NCBI GenBank assembly: GCA_945872285.1
Contig: CAMBZR010000075.1
Span: 1 to 14,229 of the forward strand
Origin: Bordetella parapertussis
GTDB taxonomy: Bacteria > Pseudomonadota > Gammaproteobacteria > Burkholderiales > Burkholderiaceae_B
Reading direction: 5' to 3'
DNA length: 14,229 bases
The notes under the pieces were generated by a model, which worked only from the letters and a program-made list of their open reading frames with translations, was not told the DNA's origin and did not search any database. A program made the position numbers and the translations under genes. The number at the start of each line of letters is the position of its first letter. Within the stretch, counting starts at the first letter, position 1. Positions 7,577 to 13,652 of the stretch are shown here, one piece after another.

Positions 7577-8782
7577 TTAGACGCGCTCGATCACCATGGC
7601 GATGCCCTGGCCCACACCAATACACATCGTGCACAGCGCATAGCGCCCTTTAATGACCTCGAGCTGATGGACAGCCGTCATGACTAAGCGTGCACCACTT
7701 GCCCCAAGCGGGTGACCCAAGGCAATCGCACCTCCGTTGGGGTTCACACGAGGATCGTTGTCGGCCAGACCAAGCAAACGCGTGACAGCAAGGCCTTGAG
7801 CCGCAAACGCTTCGTTTAACTCAATGACATCCATTTGCGCAAGCGTCAAGCCGGCCAGCGCCAACACCTTTTGAGTGGCTGGTGCTGGCCCAATCCCCAT
7901 AATACGCGGCTCAACGCCAGCCGTTGCCATTGCGACGATGCGCGCACGCGGCGTCAGACCATGGCGCTTGGCCGCAACCTCGTTGGCCAGCAACAACGCC
8001 ACCGCCCCATCGTTCACACCCGACGCATTGCCCGCTGACACCGAACCGCCCTCGCGCACAACGCCTTTGAGTTTTGCGAGCGCCTCGAGACTCGTTTGAC
8101 GCGGATGCTCGTCGCAGCTAACGAGCAGCGGCTCGCCCTTTTTTTGCGCGATTGCGACCGCTGCGATCTCGCTGTCGAAATACCCGGAGGCCTGCGCGGC
8201 AGCCGTTTTCTCTTGACTGGCCATCGCGAAACCATCTTGATCTTCGCGCGAAACCTTAAATTGGTCTGCCACGTTTTCTGCCGTTTCAGGCATTGAATCG
8301 ACCCCGTACTTCGCTTTCATTAAACGGTTTACAAAGCGCCAGCCAATCGTCGTGTCATAAATCGAGGCACTGCGCGAAAACGCTGAGTCTGCCTTGCCCA
8401 TCACAAAGGGTGCACGCGACATACTTTCAACGCCGCCAGCCAACATAAACGAAGCATCGCCCGAGCGAATAGCGCGCGATGCCGTGCCCACGGCATCCAT
8501 CCCCGAGCCACACAAACGATTAATCGTACCGCCGGGCACCTGCACGGGCAGCCCCGCCAACAGCGTGGCCATGCGGGCTACATTTCGATTGTCTTCGCCC
8601 GCCTGATTGGCACAGCCCATTAACGCATCATCGAGCTCTGCCCAGTCGATGTTAGCGTTACGCTCAGCGAGCGCCCGAATCGGTATCGCAGCCAAATCAT
8701 CTGGGCGCACCGACGACAGCGAACCTGCATAGCGACCAAAAGGGGTTCGTAACGCGTCACAGATGAAGGCTTGGTTGGACAT
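7577..8782 (-). CDS. pcaF: 3-oxoadipyl-CoA thiolase (acetyl-CoA C-acyltransferase family)
   Basis: A 401-residue thiolase that most resembles 3-oxoadipyl-CoA thiolase, which splits 3-oxoadipyl-CoA with CoA into succinyl-CoA and acetyl-CoA at the end of aromatic catabolism (beta-ketoadipate or phenylacetate routes). All catalytic elements are present: nucleophile C91 in NRLCGSGMDAV, H357 in GHPLGASGAR and C387 in CTMCIGVGQG. Stretches such as GCANQAGEDNRNVARM, APFVMGKADSAFSRSA and IYDTTIGWRFVN are those I recall from PcaF/PaaJ/CatF-type enzymes rather than generic FadA. AAGGA lies 8 nt upstream of the ATG. No other pca, cat or paa gene is within the window, so the pathway is not fixed by context; a broader beta-ketothiolase role remains possible. 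Confidence 0.88.
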   Translation of the reverse strand: MSNQAFICDALRTPFGRYAGSLSSVRPDDLAAIPIRALAERNANIDWAELDDALMGCANQAGEDNRNVARMATLLAGLPVQVPGGTINRLCGSGMDAVGTASRAIRSGDASFMLAGGVESMSRAPFVMGKADSAFSRSASIYDTTIGWRFVNRLMKAKYGVDSMPETAENVADQFKVSREDQDGFAMASQEKTAAAQASGYFDSEIAAVAIAQKKGEPLLVSCDEHPRQTSLEALAKLKGVVREGGSVSAGNASGVNDGAVALLLANEVAAKRHGLTPRARIVAMATAGVEPRIMGIGPAPATQKVLALAGLTLAQMDVIELNEAFAAQGLAVTRLLGLADNDPRVNPNGGAIALGHPLGASGARLVMTAVHQLEVIKGRYALCTMCIGVGQGIAMVIERV

Positions 8783-8852
8783 GACAGAAATCCTTAAATA
8801 GAATTGTGAGTAGAAGCTCTTTTGTTGCTACTGTAGCCCAAAACAGCACCCG

Positions 8853-8884
8853 AAAAAAAACCGACCCTCGGGTCGGCTTTTTTT
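8853..8884 (-). terminator. Intrinsic terminator of sodB
   Basis: CCGACC (8861-8866) pairs with GGTCGG (8871-8876) around a CTCG loop. A run of eight A precedes the stem on the plus strand and a run of seven T follows after one C. Read on the minus strand, the direction of sodB, the stem is followed by eight T, a textbook intrinsic terminator 16 bp beyond the sodB stop. The T-run on the plus strand makes it formally bidirectional, but no plus-strand gene ends here. It separates sodB from the downstream thiolase gene. Confidence 0.9.
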
Positions 8885-8898
8885 AATTGCAGCGAGGC

Positions 8899-9477
8899 TT
8901 AGCCGAAGTTTTTGGCGGCGAAGGCCCAGTTAGCAAGCGTCCAGAAGCTTTCGAGATATTTTGGACGCGCGTTGCGGTAGTCGATGTAGTAGGCGTGTTC
9001 CCAGACGTCACAGGTCAGCAACGGCACATCCGTTGTGGTGAGCGGTGTTGCAGCATTGCTTGTGTTGACGATGTCGAGTGAGCCGTCAGGCTTTTTAACC
9101 AGCCAAGTCCAACCCGAACCGAAATTACCGGCTGCAGACTTATTAAAGGCCTCTTTAAACGCAGCCACACTGCCCCACTTAGCCTGGATTGCCGCGCCAA
9201 GCTTCCCGCTAGGCTCAGTACCCGAGGCCGGCGCAAGTGAGTTCCAATAAAAGGTGTGGTTCCAAATTTGAGCGGCGTTATTAAACATGCCACCTGAAGA
9301 TTTTTTAATGATGTCTTCGAGCGAGGCGGTTTCAAATTCGGTGCCCGGAATCAGATTGTTCAGGTTGGTCACGTAAGTTTGATGGTGCTTACCGTGATGA
9401 AACTCGAGCGTTTCTTTTGAGATGGTGGGTGCCAAAGCGTCGATGGCATAAGGCAAAGCTGGGAGCGTATGGGCCAT
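8899..9477 (-). CDS. sodB: Iron superoxide dismutase
   Basis: A 192-residue Fe/Mn-family superoxide dismutase (E. coli SodB 193) converting superoxide to oxygen and hydrogen peroxide in the cytosol. Metal ligands are in place: H27, H74 (in IWNHTFYW), D157 and H161 (in [11 protein letters not shown]). Second-shell residues Y35 and Q70 (in FNNAAQIW) fit the iron type. The ATG at 9475-9477 gives [17 protein letters not shown], the normal SodB start, with AAGGA about 10 nt upstream. The frame stays open for 20 more codons upstream, but that extension is not SOD-like and overlaps the promoter candidate. The gene has its own terminator and probably its own promoter, downstream of xseA in the same direction. 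Confidence 0.97.
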   Translation of the reverse strand: MAHTLPALPYAIDALAPTISKETLEFHHGKHHQTYVTNLNNLIPGTEFETASLEDIIKKSSGGMFNNAAQIWNHTFYWNSLAPASGTEPSGKLGAAIQAKWGSVAAFKEAFNKSAAGNFGSGWTWLVKKPDGSLDIVNTSNAATPLTTTDVPLLTCDVWEHAYYIDYRNARPKYLESFWTLANWAFAAKNFG

Positions 9478-9523
9478 TGCTGCAAAATCCTTTTGAATGT
9501 GGGTCAAACAAATAACAACCATT

Positions 9524-9562
9524 ATTGTATCGGACACGGGACTTGCCGCAAGGCCAGCCTTG
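9524..9562 (-). promoter_or_regulatory. Candidate sodB promoter with overlapping palindrome
   Basis: On the minus strand a TACAAT minus-10 (ATTGTA at 9524-9529 on plus) lies 16 bp from a weak TTGCGG minus-35 (CCGCAA at 9546-9551 on plus), about 45 bp before the sodB ATG. The inverted repeat CAAGGC-CA-GCCTTG (9549-9562) overlaps the minus-35 element. It could be an operator, or the remains of an xseA terminator. The minus-10 is good and the minus-35 poor. Confidence 0.35.
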
Positions 9563-9591
9563 TTGAGAGCAGGGTTAAAGAGATTTAATAG

Positions 9592-10932
9592 TTAGTTCAC
9601 TTTGACTGTTAACGCACCTTGGGCGAGCGTGAGTTCAAGCGTCTGACCGAACTGAGCATTCAGCGCGTCTCTGAGGATTTGGCCCTCGGTGGTTCGCACA
9701 ATCGCGTAGCCACGCGCCAAAGTGTGCTCGGGGCTGAGCGCGCGTAGCTGCGCGCTCGCGCTTTCGAGCCGGCCTTGTTGACGCAATAACAGGCGGCTCT
9801 GGCCGGCCTGAAGTTCGGTTGCCGCGCGCAGCAGGCGCAGGCGCACCGGACTCAACTCTGGCAACGCAGAGCTTAGCCGCAGGTGCGCACGCGCCTGACG
9901 CGAACGCGCGTATTCTCGCTGCTTGTCAAACGCCGAAGCCAGACGGCGCCCAAGACCAGACACTTTTTCTAGCTGGTGCGCCAAACGCTGGCCAGGTGCC
10001 ACGACACCAAGCGCGGCTCGGTCTACCCGTTGGGCTAAGCGCTCGAGTAGGCGCGAGAGTAACTGGTCTGTTTGCCTCGCGGCAAGCCAAACACGCTCGC
10101 TGAGCGACTGGCGAGTCGCGCAAACAAGTTCAGCGGCCGCGGTGGGAGTCGGCGCGCGAACATCCGCCACAAAATCTGCAATCGTGAAGTCAGTTTCGTG
10201 CCCAACGCCTGACACCACCGGGATCACGCTTGCGGCAAGATCGCGCGCCAGTGCCTCATCATTAAAACTAAACAAATCCTCTAGACTGCCCCCGCCCCTG
10301 ACCAACAACAATGTGTCGACCTCTTTTCTGTCGTTGGCCAGTGCCAGCGCCTGACGCAACTGCAAGGCCGCACCAGCGCCCTGCACGAGCGCCGGGTAGA
10401 TAATCACAGGAACATGGGGTGCTCGGCGCGCCAACGCCGTTAAAACGTCGTGCAACGCCGCCGCCCCCAGCGACGTGATGATACCGATCGCTTTGGGGTA
10501 AGGCGCAAGCGCGCGCTTAGCCTCAGCGGCAAACAGACCCTCAGCCGCCAACTTATTTTTGAGGGCAACAAACGCCTCGAACAAAGTGCCTAACCCTGCA
10601 CGCCGTAATTGTTCGACCTGTAACTGGTATTCGCCGCGCGCCTCATAGAGCGTGACCCGAGCTTTGAGCTCGACCGAATCGCCCACCTTAGGGGTAAACC
10701 CTGTTGCCACCGCGCGACCGCGAAACATCACGGCACGCACCGAGGCCGCCTCGTCTTTTAAGGTGAAATACCAATGCCCAGAAGAGGCGCTGGTAAAATT
10801 TGAAATTTCGCCCCGAACCCAGCACATAGTGAAACTGTCTTCGAGCAGGTGATTAACGGCTTGGTTTAACTGCGCAACAGTCAAAATATCTGGCGTCGTT
10901 ACAGCATTTGTGTCTTGACTTTCAATTGTCAT
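9592..10932 (-). CDS. xseA: Exodeoxyribonuclease VII large subunit
   Basis: A 446-residue catalytic subunit (E. coli 456) of exonuclease VII, which degrades single-stranded DNA from both ends in mismatch repair and DNA-damage processing; it needs many copies of the small subunit XseB, not encoded here. The N-terminal OB-fold (about 13-110) contains VRGEISNFTSASSGHWYFTLKD. The nuclease domain has ITSLGAAALHDVL, RGGGSLEDLFSFNDE and GVGHETDFTIADFVADVRAPTP, the family signatures. A long Arg/Gln/Leu-rich coiled-coil region follows, and the C-terminus has LARGYAIV. I chose ATG 10930-10932 because GGAAG lies just upstream and the product starts like other XseA proteins; an in-frame ATG 18 codons earlier adds an unconserved segment. 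sodB follows 114 bp later, an order I recall from Bordetella relatives. Confidence 0.96.
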   Translation of the reverse strand: MTIESQDTNAVTTPDILTVAQLNQAVNHLLEDSFTMCWVRGEISNFTSASSGHWYFTLKDEAASVRAVMFRGRAVATGFTPKVGDSVELKARVTLYEARGEYQLQVEQLRRAGLGTLFEAFVALKNKLAAEGLFAAEAKRALAPYPKAIGIITSLGAAALHDVLTALARRAPHVPVIIYPALVQGAGAALQLRQALALANDRKEVDTLLLVRGGGSLEDLFSFNDEALARDLAASVIPVVSGVGHETDFTIADFVADVRAPTPTAAAELVCATRQSLSERVWLAARQTDQLLSRLLERLAQRVDRAALGVVAPGQRLAHQLEKVSGLGRRLASAFDKQREYARSRQARAHLRLSSALPELSPVRLRLLRAATELQAGQSRLLLRQQGRLESASAQLRALSPEHTLARGYAIVRTTEGQILRDALNAQFGQTLELTLAQGALTVKVN

Positions 10933-11149
10933 ATGGCTTCCGAGGCACTTTATATCCACAGAACAAGCAAATAACGTGTAAGTCATTGTGACATAACAAA
11001 TTACTTGCGTTCGGGTATTTTGACTTAAAAAAATTATCTAACACCATGTTTTAAATAACTTTATTAAAATATTTCAAATTTTTGACCTTTTTTTGAGCAT
11101 TGCGCTGATAGCTAGTCTTTTCGATGGTCTACAAAGATATTCACACAAT

Positions 11150-11170
11150 TATCCACAAGTTCTGTGGATA
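11150..11170. repeat. Perfect 8-bp inverted repeat overlapping DnaA-box-like sites
   Basis: TATCCACA (11150-11157) and TGTGGATA (11163-11170) are exact reverse complements separated by AGTTC. A third copy, extended to 12 bases as TATCCACAGAAC, lies at 10953-10964 and is the exact reverse complement of 11159-11170. The copies flank the A+T-rich core. Confidence 0.75.
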
Positions 11171-11192
11171 GTTTTATCTAGCGTAATTCAAC

Positions 11193-11222
11193 TTGCCAAG
11201 CGCCGCGAATGCCCCGTACGAT
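11193..11222 (+). promoter_or_regulatory. Candidate promoter of the exbB operon
   Basis: TTGCCA (11193-11198, 4 of 6 to TTGACA) and TACGAT (11217-11222, 4 of 6 to TATAAT) are separated by 18 bp and lie about 70 bp before the exbB start. The A+T-rich stretch upstream could help. It is the best match I found in the gap but is not strong. Confidence 0.3.
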
Positions 11223-11292
11223 ACGAGCACCGGCAGCAGCACCGACCGCTCAGTCATCGTGTATTCTGCGCCCTCCACTCGAGAGGTTTGTT

Positions 11293-11889
11293 GTGTTTTC
11301 AATCGTTTCTCAGGCCGGCTGGCCGATCTGGCCGCTGCTGGCCCTCTCGGTCGCCGCTGTGGCTATTATCCTCGAACGCCTGCTCAGCCTGCAAACCAAA
11401 CGGATTATTCCGCCTGAGCTCACGGCCCAAGTGCTGCAATTGGTGCGCGCGCAGGCAGATGATGCGCTGGCGCTCGACAAGCTCAAGGTATCTTCGCCCC
11501 TGGGTCGAATTTTGGCGCAGCTGCTGCAACACCGAACGCTACCCGATGCAGAGCTCAGACGCAGCGTCGAAGACGTCGGCCAGGATGTCGCCTTCGCGTT
11601 AAACCGCTATTTGGCTGGTTTAGCCCTGATTGCAACGGTGGCACCCTTGATGGGTCTGTTTGGCACGGTGATCGGCATGATCGAAATTTTTGCCGCCTAT
11701 CGCCCTGACGGCTCTGACCCAACCGAGTTGGCGCGCGGCATCTCGATCGCCCTTTACAACACCGGTTTTGGCATTTTGATTGCTGTACCCGCCTTAATCG
11801 CCCACCGCTATTTCAAATCGCGGGTCGACGACCTGCTGCTGCGACTTGAGCAGTCAACTCGCTATGTGCGTGAAAGCCTGAGGGGCTAA
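11293..11889 (+). CDS. exbB: ExbB/TolQ/MotA-family proton-channel protein
   Basis: A 198-residue inner-membrane protein of the MotA/TolQ/ExbB family; with ExbD it uses the proton gradient to drive an outer-membrane partner such as TonB. Membrane helices are at about 11-28 (PIWPLLALSVAAVAIILE), 106-132 and 154-172. The family core APLMGLFGTVIGMIEIF (117-133) and the TM3 stretch GISIALYNTGFGILIAVP (149-166) are clear. I place the start at GTG 11293-11295: GAGAGG (11281-11286) lies 6 nt upstream and the product begins MFSIVSQAGWPIWPLL as in relatives. The open frame extends back to 11209, but with non-family sequence. exbD follows after 6 bp. No tonB is visible in the window, and a TolQ-like role cannot be excluded. 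Confidence 0.9.
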   Translation: MFSIVSQAGWPIWPLLALSVAAVAIILERLLSLQTKRIIPPELTAQVLQLVRAQADDALALDKLKVSSPLGRILAQLLQHRTLPDAELRRSVEDVGQDVAFALNRYLAGLALIATVAPLMGLFGTVIGMIEIFAAYRPDGSDPTELARGISIALYNTGFGILIAVPALIAHRYFKSRVDDLLLRLEQSTRYVRESLRG

Positions 11890-11895
11890 GACACT

Positions 11896-12303
11896 ATGCG
11901 CTTTCGTACGCCAGACCACACCCCGCTCGAAATCAACTTCATTCCACTCATCGACGTTTTGCTGGTGATGTTGATTTTTTTGGCGGCTACCACAACCTTT
12001 ACGCGTCAACACACCCTGAAAATCACGCTGCCACAGGCCACCGTTGAGGCGCAGGCCTTTCAGGGCATCGAATTAAGCATTCACGAGTCGGGACGCTATG
12101 CTCTGAACGGCACGTTGCTTAACAATCCTGACCTCGCCTCGTTGACACAGGCGCTGCGCCAGGCGGGCCAGGGGCAACAAGAGCCCGCCGTGTTGATTCG
12201 AGCCGCCGCGAATGCGTCGCACCAACTCGTCATCACCGCCATGCAAGCTGCGCGTCAAGCTGCGATTGTCAAAGTGTATTTCGCCACACAGGCCGGCGAT
12301 TGA
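11896..12303 (+). CDS. exbD: ExbD/TolR-family motor protein
   Basis: A 135-residue inner-membrane protein with one N-terminal helix (about 18-35) and a periplasmic domain, the partner of the preceding ExbB. The signature INFIPLIDVLLVMLIFL is present; D20 is the membrane aspartate expected to carry protons (equivalent to E. coli ExbD D25). The periplasmic part shows the normal ExbD pattern: LPQAT after the helix, IHESGRYALNG in the middle and ending VLIRAAANASHQLVITAMQ and so on. It lies 6 bp after exbB, and its TGA overlaps the TTG start of lpxK, indicating tight coupling. ExbBD placed directly before lpxK is an order I recall from Bordetella-type genomes. Confidence 0.92.
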   Translation: MRFRTPDHTPLEINFIPLIDVLLVMLIFLAATTTFTRQHTLKITLPQATVEAQAFQGIELSIHESGRYALNGTLLNNPDLASLTQALRQAGQGQQEPAVLIRAAANASHQLVITAMQAARQAAIVKVYFATQAGD

Positions 12304-13400
12304 ACTGCGCGAGGCTCTTGGCGGGGGCGGCGCTCTGGCTCCATCAGCAGTGGCAAAGGCGCGGCCTCGCTGCCGGTTTGCTATTGCCTTTTGCTGGCAT
12401 CACCGCCTGCTATGTCGTGGCGAAAAAGATTTGGTACACGAGCGGCTTGGGCCAGGTATACCGCGCGCCAGTCCCCGTGGTTGTGGTCGGCAACGTGTAT
12501 GTTGGGGGGACCGGCAAAACACCCGTCGTCATCGCCCTGGTCAAGCAGCTTGAGGCGCTAGGGTGGCACCCAGGCATTATTAGCCGCGGTTATGGCGTCC
12601 GTCTTGGGCCGCAGGCGCACAGTGGCCGGGGCGTCTTGCAAGCTAGCGTCGTGGGCGATGAACCCGCTTTGCTCGCCGAACAAACTGGCATGCCGCTGGG
12701 CGTGCATCCCAAACGTCGTCTGGCCTGCCAGGCGCTGCTACAAGCCTACCCCCAAGTCGATATTATCGTGGCCGATGATGGCTTGCAGCATTTAGCGCTT
12801 GCGCGGGACTTTGAAATTGTCGTTCAAGACGCGCGCGGGCTTGGCAACGGCTGGCTTCTGCCTGCCGGCCCTTTGCGCGAGCCCGCCAACAGACTGAGCA
12901 CGGCCGACCTTGTGATCACTCGTGAAAACGCGCCCAGCCGCCTCGCTGCTGCACCTTGCGACCCTGAAGCGACCCAGCATCAGCCGGTCGGCCTGAGGAT
13001 GTGGCTCAAAGTCACTGGGCTACAGTCTTTAGATAAAAAATTAAATATATCCGTTTCTGAATTTACTCAGCTTAGGTCAAAAAAGAACACAATTGCGATT
13101 GCTGCAATAAGCGAACCGGATAGATTTTTTAACTCTCTTGCGCAAGCTGAGCTAAACCCCGACCAAACCTTAGGGCTGCCTGATCACCATCCTCTAGACG
13201 CCTCACTGTTTGCCGAACAAACGGATGACTTGATTTTGCTGACGACTAAAGACGCCGTGAAATGCCGCGAGCTGACCGACCCCCGAATATGGGTGGTCTT
13301 GGTAGAAGCCGTATTTTCTGAGCCGGACTGGGTCAGCGAGCTGTCACAGCGCCTGAGGGCCACGCAAAATCACTCACACTCGAAGCTGCCTGTTGCTTAA
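12300..13400 (+). CDS. lpxK: Tetraacyldisaccharide 4'-kinase (lipid A synthesis)
   Basis: A 366-residue kinase that phosphorylates the 4' position of the lipid A disaccharide at the inner-membrane face, the sixth step of lipid A synthesis. A hydrophobic N-terminal segment (about 22-41) fits membrane association. The Walker A is GNVYVGGTGKTP (64-75), followed by SRGYG (95-99), the acidic DDGLQH (159-164), GPLREP (190-195), PDHH (294-297) and LTTKDAVKC (314-322). The TTG start (12300-12302) overlaps the exbD stop as TTGA; no nearer ATG gives a full N-terminus. Residues about 241-278 (13020-13133) are encoded by unusually A+T-rich DNA (38 G/C in 120 bases at 13021-13140), and the usual AGIGNP-type motif reads AAISEP here. 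Catalytic residues look intact, so activity is expected. Confidence 0.95.
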   Translation: MNCARLLAGAALWLHQQWQRRGLAAGLLLPFAGITACYVVAKKIWYTSGLGQVYRAPVPVVVVGNVYVGGTGKTPVVIALVKQLEALGWHPGIISRGYGVRLGPQAHSGRGVLQASVVGDEPALLAEQTGMPLGVHPKRRLACQALLQAYPQVDIIVADDGLQHLALARDFEIVVQDARGLGNGWLLPAGPLREPANRLSTADLVITRENAPSRLAAAPCDPEATQHQPVGLRMWLKVTGLQSLDKKLNISVSEFTQLRSKKNTIAIAAISEPDRFFNSLAQAELNPDQTLGLPDHHPLDASLFAEQTDDLILLTTKDAVKCRELTDPRIWVVLVEAVFSEPDWVSELSQRLRATQNHSHSKLPVA

Positions 13401-13441
13401 CGACTGCGCGCAAACGCTGTCTGACTGATTACAATACGCTG

Positions 13442-13621
13442 ATGGAAACTCGCTTACTTGATATTTTGGTGTGTCCCCTATGCAAGGGGCGTCTGTATCC
13501 TAATGAAACTCGAACAGAGCTTGTCTGTCGCGCTGATCGCCTCGCTTATCCGGTTCGCGATGGCGTGCCGGTGATGCTTGAAGAGCAGGCACGCGTGCTA
13601 AGCGACGACGCAGACGCCTGA
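13442..13621 (+). CDS. Small Trm112-like (YcaR/DUF343) protein
   Basis: A 59-residue protein resembling E. coli YcaR (60 residues), which likewise sits between lpxK and kdsB. The N-terminus METRLLDILVCPLCKGRL contains the C11-x2-C14 pair, C29 follows in ELVCRADRLAYPVRDGVPVML, and the end is acidic. Only three cysteines are present, as I recall for YcaR, so a full zinc-ribbon is not obvious. Trm112 itself activates methyltransferases in eukaryotes and archaea; the role of the bacterial short form is unsettled. It lies 41 bp after lpxK and 6 bp before kdsB. No strong Shine-Dalgarno is visible before its ATG. Confidence 0.88.
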   Translation: METRLLDILVCPLCKGRLYPNETRTELVCRADRLAYPVRDGVPVMLEEQARVLSDDADA

Positions 13622-13622
13622 G

Positions 13623-13652
13623 TTGCGATGACCACCCTTGAGATGACCACCC
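13623..13652 (+). repeat. Tandem 15-bp duplication containing the kdsB start codon
   Basis: TTGCGATGACCACCC (13623-13637) is followed directly by TTGAGATGACCACCC (13638-13652), matching at 14 of 15 positions. Each unit carries an ATG in the same frame, so kdsB has two equivalent starts five codons apart. Confidence 0.85.

Larger units (their letters stand above)
10933..11292. other. Non-coding divergent xseA-exbB region with A+T-rich core and DnaA-box-like sites
   Basis: This 360-bp gap holds no credible gene. Bases 11021-11100 contain 15 G/C in 80 (about 81% A+T), far above the flanks. To its right lies a perfect DnaA box TTATCCACA (11149-11157), with ATATTCACA (11137-11145, 8 of 9) before it and, on the minus strand, CTATCCACA (11163-11171, 8 of 9) after it. 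To the left is ATATCCACA (10952-10960, 8 of 9). This combination resembles the unwinding element plus DnaA boxes of a replication origin. It could equally be a DnaA-binding regulatory or titration site, or an A+T-rich promoter region with an unrelated palindromic operator. The sites are seen; function is inference. Confidence 0.5.

Noticed and set aside
9478..9537. Upstream in-frame start for sodB adding 20 residues
   Set aside because: SodB proteins begin at the [10 protein letters not shown] equivalent; the extension runs through the promoter candidate.
10949..10954. TATAAA on the minus strand as an xseA minus-10 overlapping a DnaA-like box
   Set aside because: The transcript would start about 10 nt before the ATG, inside the ribosome site, and no minus-35 is present at the right distance.
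10933..10986. Upstream in-frame start for xseA adding 18 residues
   Set aside because: No family similarity, and a ribosome site is present just before the ATG at 10932.
11209..11292. Upstream extension of exbB by 28 residues
   Set aside because: Ala/Pro/Arg-rich and unlike ExbB; GAGAGG precedes the GTG at 11293 at the right distance.
11093..11602. 169-codon open frame overlapping the exbB start in another frame
   Set aside because: Out of frame with exbB over most of its length, no recognisable family, and its first part covers the DnaA-box region.
13430..13435. TACAAT as a promoter for the Trm112-like gene
   Set aside because: No minus-35 partner at 16-18 bp, and it lies only 6 bp before the ATG, within a tightly packed operon.
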